Shown: positions 47,850 to 58,465 of the stretch, one piece after another
Position numbering within the stretch: the stretch's first letter is position 1
Layout of the letters: every line of letters begins with the position of its first letter
DNA from: Armigeres subalbatus
Lineage: Eukaryota > Arthropoda > Insecta > Diptera > Culicidae
Reading direction: 5' to 3'
NCBI RefSeq assembly: GCF_024139115.2
Contig: NW_026943277.1
Coordinates: 496,001 to 560,000, forward strand
DNA: 64,000 nucleotides
Notes under the pieces: generated by a model
The model's database searches: none
What the model was told of the DNA's origin: nothing
Seen by the model: the letters and a program-made list of their open reading frames with translations, nothing else
Position numbers and translations under genes: made by a program

Positions 47850-48114
47850 CTTCTTCTTCTTATTGGCATTACACCCCCACACTAGGACAGAGAGTGTTCA
47901 TTAAGCACTCCCACAGTTATTAACTGCGAGGTTTCTAAGCCAAGTTACCATTTTTGCATTCGTATATCGTAAGTCTAACACAATGATACTTTTATGCCCA
48001 GCGAAGTCGAGACAATTTCCAATCCGAAAATTGCCTAGACCGGCACCGGGAATCACCCTCAGCATGGTCTTGCTTTGTAGCCGCGCGTCTTACCGCACGG
48101 CTAAGGAGGGCCCC
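47850..48114 (-). mobile_element. tRNA-derived SINE with 13-bp target duplication, nested in the hAT-type element
   Basis: Same subfamily as the copy at 36872-37160, with an internal gap near the tail. The flanks GATCGCCATGCAT (47837-47849) and GATCGCAATGCAT (48115-48127) are a 13-bp target duplication with one mismatch. It lies within the hAT-type element 46173-48280, so it is younger than that insertion. Confidence 0.9.
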
Positions 48115-48288
48115 GATCGCAATGCATATTATGAACAAAACAAAATTGTGAAAAAATATACGTATATAAAAATTTTATCAATAAGTTTTGATTAAAATTG
48201 TATAAACTCCGTCCGAGGTACCCCCTGGGCCCGGCGAAGGTACCCCCAGGGGTACATGTACCCCAGGTTCAGAACCGCTGCTGTAGAC

Positions 48289-49056
48289 GTTTCACATTCT
48301 CAAGGTTTGAAAATCCACAAGCAACTGTAGTATACTCGAAGCTGCTAATAAACAACGGTCAGACTTCTCGTTCACCGCGAATCGTTGGAAGGCGCTGTGA
48401 CAGTGCGTTCCGAGCGGCTAGCTGATTTCGCGTTATTCGGCCTACTCGCCCGACCCATCACAAGCTTTGCTGCTACGTACACTGTTATGCCGGCCCCGGT
48501 TGCGTTTCACCTCGTCCTCCGGTTCTTCGCCTGTTTCACTTTCATCGTCCGATTCGTCTTCATTCTCGGAAGGTATCGGCACTTTTCTCGCAGGCTTTGG
48601 CTTTTCACCAACTTTGCTTAAACCTGCACTCGCTTCCAAAAGATCTGTTCCCTTCGGATACGCTCCTCGAAAGTCGACGGTCGAAGGCTGCTCGACTGCT
48701 TTCTTGGTGTGGTCTTCAAGCCACTTATCCACTTTCCACTTGGGATTGTCTTCCTTCGTCCGGCTGACAACACTTTCTTGATCCTTCAAAGCTTTGACCC
48801 TATTAATGCATCTCTCGAACTGGTTCCGAATCGCCTCCCGCTTCTCGACAAACTCCTGCTCCGCAGCAAGCTGAGCATTTAGAATCTTCTGCTCGTGCTC
48901 TAGCTGATTTTCCTCCATCTCGCGCTCAGCCTGGAGTTCTGATTCCTGCATCTCTCGTTCTTGCTTCAGCTGTTCTTCCATCCACACTTTCTGTCTAACG
49001 AGTAACTTCTTCCGCGCCTCCATTCGATAAGTAGAATGAAAATTTGAGGATGGCAT
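48289..49056 (-). pseudogene. BEL/Pao-type retrotransposon gag, N-terminal part
   Basis: A 204-codon open frame starts at 49056 with a charged coiled-coil (RMEARKKLLVRQKVWMEEQL and a Glu/Gln-rich helix of about 70 residues), then an acidic linker (SENEDESDDESETGEEPEDE). Below 48442 a shifted frame continues LAARNALSQRLPTIRGERE, a TGA stop, then PLFISSFEYTTVACGFSNLE and NVKRLQ, the capsid-like part of BEL gag (usually xxWPLFxxxF). The frame joins directly to the fragment at 46172 across the hAT-type insertion. Stops and frameshifts show it is dead. Family assignment rests on the following zinc knuckle and protease remnant. Confidence 0.8.
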
Positions 49057-49451
49057 TGCAAAAGGTTGGATTTTAGAGTAGGATGTAAGATGTTTAGCTA
49101 GACAGTCGAATAAGCTATATGTACTAACACATTTTAATATCCTTAACTCGAAGAAAGTGAAAAATATTGCTATTCTAAATTATGTCTAGCTACTAGGGTA
49201 CTAGGGTTCGCTTTTCTGAAACATTCAGAAAAGTTCATTCCAAACATTCGGTGGAAATTGCCGTTGAAACCCAAAGAATAGTCTTCGAAATTCCTAGTAA
49301 GACTTTTCTGTGGAAGCCATAAAAACCGAAAATTCTAAATTTCAAACCACTTTTTGTATAAACTCTACTTTCAGTGAAAATTCCGATAGATTTACGGTTG
49401 GAAACCTTAATAATTATTCGTTTAAATCAAATTTTTAAACTGGGAAGCGCC

Positions 49452-49546
49452 TCTTCTTCTTCATTGACATTACATCCCCCACTGGGACACTACCGCCTCG
49501 CAGCTTAGTGTTTATTAAGCACTTTCACAGTTATTATCTGCGAGGT
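49452..49546 (-). mobile_element. Truncated SINE (3' part only)
   Basis: CTTCTTCTTCATTGACATTA, CATCCCCCACTGGGACAC and the CGCAGCTTAGTG and TTATTATCTGCGAGG motifs are the 3' half of the family seen at 36872. The tRNA-like head is absent, so this is a 5'-truncated copy. Confidence 0.8.
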
Positions 49547-52269
49547 AAAGGATGCGTTTTTTCAGCTCAACTCTGGCCTCTCCTGGTGGAATTTCCTAGA
49601 ACTTTTTGAATTCTGAACGTCATCAATCTGTCTCAAACAAAAAATCTTTATCTTTTACATCTCATTTATTTTCCTTCATTGTTTTGTAAATTTTCTTTAT
49701 TTAGCAGTTTATCACTAGAGAATAAACATAATAAAATAGTTTTAGCGTCTCGTATCATACATATTGAAAAGATTTCAGAAAAAATCAGGCTTTTCTTTAT
49801 GTTTATTCCAATCAATGTATTGAATCTAGTTCAGACACATGGGAAGGTAATCCAGATATTGTGGAGTTGGGCTGCTCAGAATCGACCCACTACAACTGTT
49901 GAGTTGATTTTTACACCATCTGTAAGAAGGCACTCTTGCCTGCCGCAAAAGTGAAACTTTTTATGCTTCACTTCATTCACTCACTCAGTCATTTTATCAG
50001 CTCAAAGGATTGAGCCTTACAAAACGACCATAACGGAGGACAGTCTTGTAGCATGCGTTAGGGGGAACCTTTGGATTGTCATACTTAGCAGCATCCTAGA
50101 TCTCTGTAGACTTATTTTTTGAAATTTGGTATATTTCGACAGTTTTTTGTTATTTGTTTATTTTAATATTATGATGAGATGCCTAACGATTACTAAATCC
50201 TCTGTAAAGTTTTCCGAAATTTTGACAAATCTTTCACCAAATTCAACGCTTAACAACTTCGTATTCTTGGTAATATTTCTTATGCGGTGTACGTCTTGCT
50301 TAAACATGCTAAAAATGCGAAAATACTGTAAAGACCTCCCGAGGGGAGAGGGGCGTTATGTGGCCTTTTATCCTACCTTGATTTCTCGTTTTTCTTAACA
50401 GTGAAAGAATTCCACGTGCCTACATAATATCGCTCAAAAAATGTAATACCATCTATCGCACATTATCCTCAGCTTTAGCTTAAGATCGGTGTCAGTCCGT
50501 GCCGGAGGGGTTTGCTTACTTTTCGTTTCGTCTCTCTCGGTGGTGTGATGTGGATGATGCCTATCTGGGCAAACAACCATCATTGGAGTGGGCCACTCGC
50601 TTTATTCATCCGTTGCTTGTCCTTTTTCACTTATCCACGGCTCGGGAGTCAGATGCCAAACTGGCAGCCTGCCTGTGGGCGTGGAGCATGATGGGTCTTA
50701 TCAGCACATATACCTCCATATGCAAGGGACAACGTGGTGGTACCTTGAAGGTGTGTCACAGCCACGAACTTTACTTACCACCAGCATCGTTAACTTTTGT
50801 GAAATGTGGAACGTAGGTGTCGCTTCGATGCACCACTAAGGCCGGAATTCTCATTTCCTTCTGTTTTCATACTGAAATCCATTGTGATTTCATTCGATGG
50901 GCCTACATGGATTAAGCTAGATATGATGAAGTCTTGAAAGCGAACTGATTTTCGTTTGTTACTTTATTTTTATGTAGACAGTGTTAAAGTTAATTTTCGA
51001 ACCAACGTTACGATTTACTTGAAGTTTATTTCACAAAGTTTGTCACAATTCTTACAAGAACAGACTTGGATGTGAACAGGCTGCTTCAGTCAAATTCATG
51101 AGAGACTACTTAGTAATCCTCTTTTATTACTTCAAAACATTTGAGCTCAGGTACCGAACCATCTTTCACCTTTAAATGGCACAGCACAACAACAGAGCCT
51201 ACCCTCGGTTGATTCATCCCACAGCCATAGGGTGGCATTTGCAAATTTTATCCGGCTTGTTTGCCTGCCAGGCACCGACAACCTACACGAGGAAAACTGA
51301 AGGGTACAAATTACCCGAGATTTATTCCTGTTTACCGGTTTTGGTTTCGTCAGCTTGATGCTAGTAGAATGTGTTTCGTATTTTTTTGTTCTTGCGTCGA
51401 AAGGTCTTGCCACTGGTGACCTCTGGTAATTATCAGGTAGCTTCCTGCTGCTGTACCATTCAGCGGTTAATGCTGAACGGGAGTTTAGTGGGTGGTGGTA
51501 TTTTCACTTCCTGTGATGCCTTCTGAAGTAAATGTACCGACCGTTGCGTTGCGGTGTTTTTGATGCTGCTATGTGTGAGCTGTTCCTCGAAATTGGATCA
51601 ACTCGTTGCTGCCTACGTACAGCTCAGTCATATGTAGCTGCTATGTCAAAAGCTACACGTGGGTTTTGTGAAGCCTCCCTCTGCCGTGACATTTAATCAT
51701 AAATATTTATTTTGTACTGGAATAATAACATTATATCTCGTCAAGCTTATCGATTCCCTTTAATTTATTTTAATCTAGGAAAAATGGGTTTCTATTTCAG
51801 TCAAAATGTATGATTACTAAATAGGATTTCTACGGTCATGCAGGGTTTTTTCATCATCAATATGTTGGTATATCAATAGTGATGATACTTCAATGATTGA
51901 TGCATTTGTTAAGCCTAAGTTGCAGCAGGTGACCCAAGAAACAACGCATTTAAAAAAAAAATATGTTTCTGTTAGAAATTTCTATAAAAGCGTCTCTATT
52001 TTTTATCAATTTCTAAAAAACTCCTGTTTTGTTGTCAAGGCTGTTTCTTTTCAGTGCTTAAAAGTCTAGGAATTGATTCAGAAATTAGTTATTGATTTTT
52101 CTGTTTTTTCTGTATGCATTTTGGTGTAATAAAAAGTACATACTATGGATCCTTAACAAAAATGGTCAACAGTATATTTTTTCTCAGTCCACGGCAAAAA
52201 TTCCCATTCGAGTGGTGTTGAGTCTGTCAAGTATTTAAATTAAAATAAGGTATGTGATATACACCAAGG
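49547..52269. other. Intron sequence, no supported feature
   Basis: Mostly unique-looking AT-rich DNA with several short open frames (50126-50398, 50499-50816, 51147-51413). None has a recognisable domain or a splice-compatible syntaxin anchor. A search for the canonical KKIMILI-type anchor exon was negative by eye. Confidence 0.5.
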
Positions 52270-52428
52270 CTTTTTTACACGGTTTGGTTTTAGTCGTTTA
52301 AGACCTTCAGCGTCAAATAACCCCACGAAAAAATTCACAAAAAATCAAAGAAAATTCAGGTGGTATTTAAAAAGCTGTGAAAGTTCGGGTTAACCGGGAA
52401 ATTAATGAATTCCAACCGTGTAAAAAAA
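52270..52428. mobile_element. Small MITE (TTTTTTACACGGTTTGG ends)
   Basis: TTTTTTACACGGTTTGG (52271-52287) mirrors CCAACCGTGTAAAAAAA (52412-52428) with one mismatch, enclosing about 125 bp. A purine-rich GACAAATAAG-type degenerate run follows to about 52.63 kb. Confidence 0.65.
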
Positions 52429-53044
52429 CCTGGGTGTATAAGATAAGACAAATGAGAAAAGCATAACAAGGAAAGATGAATAAGACAAGACAAGAGAAAT
52501 AATACAAGTATCTAGTAAGATACTTGTCTGTAAGTAGTAAGTCAGTAAATCTGTAAATCAGTAGTAAGAGAAGACAAATAAGAGCAGACAAAAAAATCAG
52601 ATAAATAAAACAAATCAGATACGACAAATCAAACCAAGGCAAATGTGTATATCAGCAGAGATCACGCAAAGACTGCAAGTATTCATCAACCGATGTTTAC
52701 GTTTTATAATTTGTGTCTAGCTACACAACTGGATTCACACTCTTTGAAAATTCGCCCAGCCCGTTGCTGGGGGCATATCCGAGCAAAGCTTGAGAGCAAA
52801 TCGATAACTTGTTTTGATGTTGTGAAATCGCCGAATGTGATTACTTTATTTGATATCTCTTTGGACGGTTGAAATAACAAAACGTATAGCAGAAAAATCT
52901 TACTGTAACATCAAATGGAAATCTAATCCTGTTTTCGATGAGAGCACATCGAAAACTAATAATCTATAGTTTTAAATAAAACGAAAAATCTGCTCTTTTA
53001 GTTTTTTGACAGATTGAAGTGACATTTCGAAAATTTAGGATAAA

Positions 53045-55548
53045 TACGACAAATTTCCGGAGGAACTTCTTGAGGCATTTATGAAGAAGTTTTCGGAGGA
53101 ATTCCTGGAAGAACTTTCATCTGAATTTCTGAGGATTTCCGGAAGGAATTTTTGAAAGATTTCCTTGAAAAACTTTCGGAAGAATTTCGGAGGAACCTTC
53201 AAAAGAATTCCTGGAGGACCTTCCGGAATGCTTGGATGAACTTCCGAAGCAATTTCTGGAGGCTGGAAAAACCATCGTAGGAATTCCGGAGGAATTTCTG
53301 GAAGAATTCATGGAGAAACTTACAGAAGAATTCATGGTAAAACTTCCGCAGGAATTTTGGAGGAATGTTTTGGAGGCAATTTTGGAGGAATCCCTGATGA
53401 AAATTCCTGAAGGAAGTTCGAAGTGATTCCTGAAGGCTGGAGGAAGTTCCTAAGTAATGGTTGGAGGAACTTCCGGAGGAATAGAGCTTCTCGAAAAACT
53501 TTCGGAGGAGTTCCTGGAGGAACTTCCGGAGAAATTCCTTGAGGAATTCCTGGAGGAACTTCCGGAGGAATTCCTGAAGGCACTTCCGGAGGAATTACTG
53601 GAGGAATTCCTGGAGGAACTTTCGAGGGAATTCCTAGAAGAATTTTCAGAGGAGTTCCTGGAGGAGCTTCCGGAGAAATTCCTTGAGGAATTCCTGGAGG
53701 AATTCCTGGAGGCACTTCCGGAGGAATTCCTGGAGGAACTTCCACAGGAACTTAAGGAGGAATTCCTGGAGGAACTTCGGGAGGAATTCCTGGAGGAACT
53801 TCCGGAGGAATTCCAGGACGAATCAGGAAACTTCCGGAAGAATTCCTGGAGGAACTCCCGGAGGAATTCCTGGAGGAACTACCGGAGGAATTCTAAGAGG
53901 AACTTCCGGAAGAATTCCTGGAGGAACTTCCGGAGGAACTTAAGGAGAAATTCCTGGAGGAACTTTCGGAGGAATTCCTGGAGGAACTTTCGGAGGAATT
54001 CCTGGAGGAACTTCTGGAGGAATTCCTGGAGGAACTTCCGGAGGAATTCCTGGAGGAACTTCCGGAGGAATTCCTGAAGGAACTTCCGGAGAAATTCCCG
54101 GAGAAATTTCCTGAGGAATTCGTAGAGGAACTTCCGGAGTAATTCCTGGAGGAACTTCCGTAAGAATTCCTGGAGGAACTTCCGGAGTAATGCCTGGAGG
54201 AACTTCCGGAGGAATTCCTGGAGGAACTTCCGGAGGAATTCCTGGAGGAACTTCCGGAGGAATTCCTGGAGGAACTTCCGGAGGAATTCCTGAAGGAACT
54301 TCCGGAGGAATTCCTGGAGGAACTTCCGGAGGAATTCCTGGAGGAACTTCCGGAGGAATTCCTGGAGGAACTTCCGGAAGAATTCCTGGAGGAACTTCCG
54401 GAGGAATTCCTGGAGGAACTTCGTGAGGAATTCCTGGAGGAACTTCCGGAGGAATTCCTGGAGCAACTTCCGGAGGAATTCCTGGAGGAACTTCCGAAGG
54501 AATACCTGGAGGAACTTCCGGAGGAATTCCTGGAGGAACTTGCGAAAAATTCCTGGAGGAACTTGCGGAGAAATTCCTGGAGGAACTTCCGGAGGATTTA
54601 TTACAATAAACAATCCGGAGGAATTCTTGGAGGAACTTGCGAAAAATTCCTGGAGGAACTTGCGGAGAAATTCCTAGAGGAACTTCCGGAGGAATTCCTG
54701 GAGGAACTTCCGGGGGAATTCCTGGAGGAGCTTCCGGAGGAATTCCTGGAGGAACTTCCGGAGGAATACCTGGAGGAACTTCCGGAGAAATTCCTGGAGG
54801 AACTTGCGGAGGAATTCCTGGAGGAACTTCCGGAGGAATTCCTGGAGGAACTTCCGGAGGAATTCCTGGAGGAACTTTCGGAAGAATTCCTGGAGGAACT
54901 TCCGGAGGAATTCCTGGAGGAATTTGGGAAAAATTCCTGGAGGAACTTCCGGAGGAATTCCTGGAGGAACTTCCGAAGGAACTCCTGGAGGAACTTCCGA
55001 AGGAATCCCTTGAGGAACTACCGAAGGAATTCCTGAAGGAATTTCGAAAGGAAATACTGGAGGAACTTCCGGAGGAATTCCTGGAGGAACTTCCTGAGGA
55101 ACTCTGGAGGAACTTCCGGAGGAATTCCTGGAGGAATTCCCGAAGAAACTTTCGGAGGAATTCCTGGAGGAACTTCCGGAGGAATTCCTGGAGGAACTTC
55201 CGGAGGAATTCCTGGAGGAACTTCCGGAGGAATTCCTGGAGGAACTTCCGGAGGAATTCCTGGAGGAACTTCCGGAGATATTCCTGGAGGCACTTACGGA
55301 CGATTTCCTGGAGGAACTTCCGGGGGAATTCCTGGAGGAACTTCCGGAGGAATTCCTGGAGGAACTTCCGGGGGAATTCCTGGAGGAACTTCCGGAGGAA
55401 TTCCTGGAAGAACTTTCGGAGGAATTCTTGGAGGAACTTCTGGAGGAATTCTTGGAGGAACTTCCGGAGGAACTTCCGAAGGAATTGCAGGAGGAACTTC
55501 CGAAGGAATTTGTGGAGGAACTTCCGGAGGAATTGCTGCAAGGAAATT
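53045..55548. repeat. 24-bp minisatellite, about 100 units, open in all six frames
   Basis: The unit GGAGGAACTTCCGGAGGAAT with TCCT repeats with point changes; the first 400 bp and last 100 bp are more diverged. As 24 is a multiple of three, each frame gives an octapeptide repeat: [16 protein letters not shown] and NFRRNSWR on plus, RKFLQEFL and GIPPEVPP on minus. The unit has no stop in any frame, so open frames up to 555 codons arise. Indels switch the frames, the octapeptides are not conserved apart from the DNA, and there are no splice or start signals. It is not a protein gene. Confidence 0.97.
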
Positions 55549-55929
55549 CCTGGGCCTCGATGATTTAATGCTGGCAGCCTTCCAGTCGGTATTTCGTCGG
55601 AGAACAATGGCTACGCCTCTTCCTTCTGACGATACGAAAATCTGGTATGCAGACGATAGACTCATGGTTGAGATGCGTGATAATGATTGATATGTCAATG
55701 TCACTGAGCTCAAAATGTTTGTTATTGTTTGAACAGACGTCCCAGTTCAGGATACCGATGGAGACTTCAAGGCCTATTTTAAGTAAGCAACTCTAAAATC
55801 GCTGAAGCAGCGGCCTGAATTTGTTGTTCTTTGGGACGACAAGTGCGTAACCGTCGTAGGTTCAAACACAGAGTTAGCTCAGTGAGGAGTAGAGGATGCT
55901 TGTTGATGGAGGCACTAGGTCCAATATTA

Positions 55930-56560
55930 TCTTATCCTGGAGGTGAAGCCGAAGAGGATGCAGTCGCTGCCGCAATACGTTCTTGCACTGATGGAAAAGG
56001 CAATGGAAATGCTTGGCGACGAGACTAAAGTGGTGGCAGATTCTGTACATTGTACCGGAGGGACAGACGGGACGTCATTTAGTATCACGATTGCTTTTCG
56101 TGGACGCCTTTTTACGGATCTCCATATACTTACTCCGCAACTCCGCATATTTTGGAGCAAACTTGGTTGCTGCTTTCATGACCGGCATCTCTCTTAGGCT
56201 CAATTTTTTCGTTAAGAAATTTTTTTTGTGCTTTTTAGTGGAATGTCTTCACTTGTCATAAGACGAGTTTGTACAATCCCATTTAATTCCACCACTTAAG
56301 TAATGGAATTAAATGGGATTGTACAAACTTGTCCTATGACAAGTAAATTTTTTCGTCCAATAAGGCAATCCTTGGGTGCGTGGTTTTTCGTACAATTCAC
56401 ACAACCAGACTTCATATGACAGTTGCGTGTACCGTGGCCAAAAGCGGGGCAAGTGGTGTACAGCGTAGCATTGCGTTTCTTATGCTTTCGATGCTGAACA
56501 CTTTGGACAATGATATCGTTGAGAGACCTAATTTTCCGCAAGTTCGCCTTTTTCCAAATG
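55930..56560 (-). pseudogene. LINE ORF1 (gag-like) fragment with zinc knuckle
   Basis: On the minus strand: a first knuckle remnant CPAFGHGTRNCHMKSG, a complete second knuckle CVNCTKNHAPKDC (C-x2-C-x4-H-x4-C), then, after the 133-bp insertion, KAATKFAPKYAELRSKYMEI with RKKASTKSNRD, which resembles the region after the knuckles in I/Jockey-type ORF1 proteins. Frameshifts and the insertion make it dead. No RT belonging to it is adjacent. The family level is inferred. Confidence 0.65.
56213..56345. mobile_element. 133-bp hairpin insertion with 11-bp target duplication
   Basis: AATTTTTTCGT flanks it at 56202-56212 and 56346-56356. The interior is a near-perfect palindrome: ACTTGTCATAAGACGAGTTT with GTACAATCCCATTTAATTCC A (56251-56291) against 56304-56344, 41-bp arms with about two mismatches, loop 12 bp. 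It cuts a LINE ORF1 fragment. It shares AGTGGAATGT and CCATTTAATTCCAC with 36845-37300. Confidence 0.85.
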
Positions 56561-56869
56561 CACCTATCGCGGTGATATCCTCCTTTAACACATTGCTACT
56601 ACACTGCCGTGAATCGCATATTTGTCCCATATGAATAGGAAATCCAGCAAAGATGGGACAGATATGCCATTCACGGCAGTACAGTATGTATGTCTCGCAA
56701 TATGATCAGATGGAGCTCTGGACGCTTGTTTTCTTGATTCATATACTTTGAGACGTCACAAACCGTGATTCCATATCTATCAGGATGTTTTCGATTATCC
56801 CGTACCGCAGGTTGCCTTTACGATCTTAATGCCATAAGTCTGCCTTTGTAGCGCCTGACGTCCATTATG

Positions 56870-57270
56870 CCTAAAGTATTTATGCCTAATGGGTTATACC
56901 TTCTCCTCTTAAAGCACGAATTCTTCCAGAAAATGCGAAGAGCAATTGATTCCTTCTCTATTCACCATCATTCTAATCAGTATTATTCCAAACGAGAAAA
57001 AATTAAAATTATTTAAAGAAAACAATTCACTTTCTTCAAGGTACCTAACCGGGAATATGGGTGTCATAAAAGAATTCTCTTGTGTCATATTCCGGGCAAA
57101 TGGATTAAGCATTCTTTTACTTCCTGTTCATTTCGAATGGCATTGCCTTATGTTATTCGGAAAACAATCCTACCTGACCAAACCGTTTGTTCCAAACGAA
57201 CAAATGGTCTCTTCGAGCGAATTTAATTCGGGCATATGTCATTCATATCTGTTCCATTTGGGCGTTCGTT
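56870..57270. repeat. Degenerate ATTCCGGGCAAATGG-type repeats
   Basis: TTATGCCTAA words (56870-56900) are followed by ATTCCGGGCAAATGGATTAA, GTTCCAAACGAACAAATGGT, AATTCGGGCATATGTCATTC and similar phrases about 20-25 bp apart. These resemble the unit of the array at 33.4-34.4 kb. No coding role. Confidence 0.5.
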
Positions 57271-58330
57271 ATGGAACCTGCTCCAGACTCTGTGTTGATT
57301 TTGTTTTTATTTAAGCAGTATGTTAATGGTTTCTTGGAATATTGGCATCGTGGGTACGACATACTTAAAGCGACTGAAAAGCTGATTATTTTCTGTTATA
57401 TTGAAACACGTTGGTTATCATTACTCATCGTCTTCCAACAACGAACGGTTGTTATCTCTCATGCGATTGAACTTCTCGGTGCTGGAATTTCATTTTTTTA
57501 CAGTACTTTTTATGTAGGTTTGAAGTGGTAGCATGGCTCGTTATTTCCAATTTATTGGGCTTCATGGAATGACATTCTGCTCATTATACGAGTGATTGAA
57601 AGGTCGTGGCTGTATCAGCATTTTGATAAGGTCAATTGATGATTTAGCACCATAAGCGCAACATGACATGGCATTTATTTGTGGCGTATCTCTGTCTTTG
57701 TGTCTGTGTACATTTCCCATTTGTCCGTTTAAGCATCCAACTTAAATGTCCACTCGATGTGTGATCGTTGGGATCATCCAAACTTGTAAAGAGGGCGGGG
57801 AAGTTTTGTGTTCCTACCCGGTTATCGGAAAATCAATCGTTTATTAAAGTGGAAAATAATTTGCTACCCATTTCTATATACATTCTATTGTCATGCCCGC
57901 CGTTGCTTGTGTAAATGTAGCTTCTTCCAATGGTTAGCGCACAGTTTTGCAAAAGACGTTTCGTTTCATCGTCATTTCAATGATTGTAATTGGGATATGA
58001 ATCCGTAGTCGGAACTTCAATGTAATTAGACTGATTCAAAATTGGTAACTTTCATTTGTTCTACATATTATAATATTTTATTCGAAAGGCTGTTTTTTCT
58101 TTGGATAATCATATAATTCTGATAAGCCTAAAAATCTATGTTTCAAAATTGATTCCGATGATACGTTTGGCAACAATTTTCGATCAGTCTAGTTCATATC
58201 ATCTTCTCATTGCTCCTTGTTGTCCTACACACCATCAATTTGGGTTCTTGGTTGTTGCCGTCCTTTATCTAACCAGCATAAGTGTGCCAGCAGTGTGAAG
58301 AGCACCTTTACCGCGAAGCCATAATTAAAC
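57271..58330. other. Intron end before the anchor exon
   Basis: No independent feature. A potential but unsupported acceptor (TTTATTTAAGCAG at 57307-57319) opens about 70 codons with no syntaxin resemblance. The last 60 bases before exon 8 are an unusually strong polypyrimidine tract. Confidence 0.45.
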
Positions 58331-58387
58331 TTTTTCTTTTCTTTTCGTTTCTCTTCTTTTCTTTCTCTATTTTGTACTTCTTTGCAG

Positions 58388-58465
58388 AAAGCTGTCTTGA
58401 TTGCCATATGCGTTGCGATAACACTCATCATTTTAATAGTCTTTCTAGCAATTTACTTAACATAA
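58388..58465 (+). CDS. Syx1A: Syntaxin-1A last coding exon (membrane anchor)
   Basis: The exon has 25 codons and a TAA stop at 58463-58465. It encodes KAVLIAICVAITLIILIVFL followed by AIYLT: one lysine then an unbroken hydrophobic helix of about 23 residues ending almost at the C-terminus, the expected tail anchor of a syntaxin. It is in phase 0 with exons 7a and 7b, and its acceptor is the best in the window: a long T/C tract at about 58328-58380 followed by TTTGCAG. The sequence differs from the usual KKIMILICLTVLGILA type of insect syntaxin-1A, which suggests an alternative anchor exon; no copy of the canonical anchor was recognised between 39.8 kb and the window end. Confidence 0.85.
   Translation, partial: KAVLIAICVAITLIILIVFLAIYLT

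Larger units (their letters stand above)
46173..48280. mobile_element. hAT-type non-autonomous element with 8-bp target duplication
   Basis: Both ends can be fixed. CTGTAGAC occurs at 46165-46172 and 48281-48288, an 8-bp duplication as made by hAT transposases. The termini are inverted repeats, CAGCGGTTCTCAACCT at the left and AGGTTCAGAACCGCTG at the right; GGGGTACCCC-type palindromes follow inside. Removing the element rejoins the BEL gag frame (NVKRLQ then NYLQGNALEAV). The 2108-bp element encodes no transposase; its interior is a 23-bp minisatellite plus a SINE. Confidence 0.92.
17534..58465 (+). other. Syx1A: Syntaxin-1A gene locus (exon 2 to last exon)
   Basis: This span holds all recognised exons of syntaxin-1A, the plasma-membrane Qa-SNARE that pairs with SNAP-25 and synaptobrevin to drive synaptic vesicle fusion and is chaperoned by Rop/Unc18. 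Exons of 181, 74, 184, 74, 138, 111 and 78 bp join with matching phases and GT/AG borders. They give about 279 residues; with the missing first exon (about 11 codons in Drosophila) the total is about 290, the family's usual length. Introns are unequal: about 7.2 kb after exon 2, 61-106 bp between exons 3 and 6, then about 14 kb and 18.6 kb. Long introns are filled with repeats. The start codon and promoter were not found in the window. Identification rests on near-identity to conserved syntaxin-1A motifs known from the family. Confidence 0.95.

Noticed and set aside
53940..55607. 555-codon open frame (RKFLQEFL and GIPPEVPP repeats) and its partners on both strands
   Set aside because: A 24-bp unit without stops opens all six frames; the peptide type changes wherever an indel shifts the phase.
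57307..57531. Possible exon after the TTTAAGCAG acceptor
   Set aside because: The in-frame sequence is neither hydrophobic-anchor-like nor similar to any syntaxin, and sits beside degenerate repeats.
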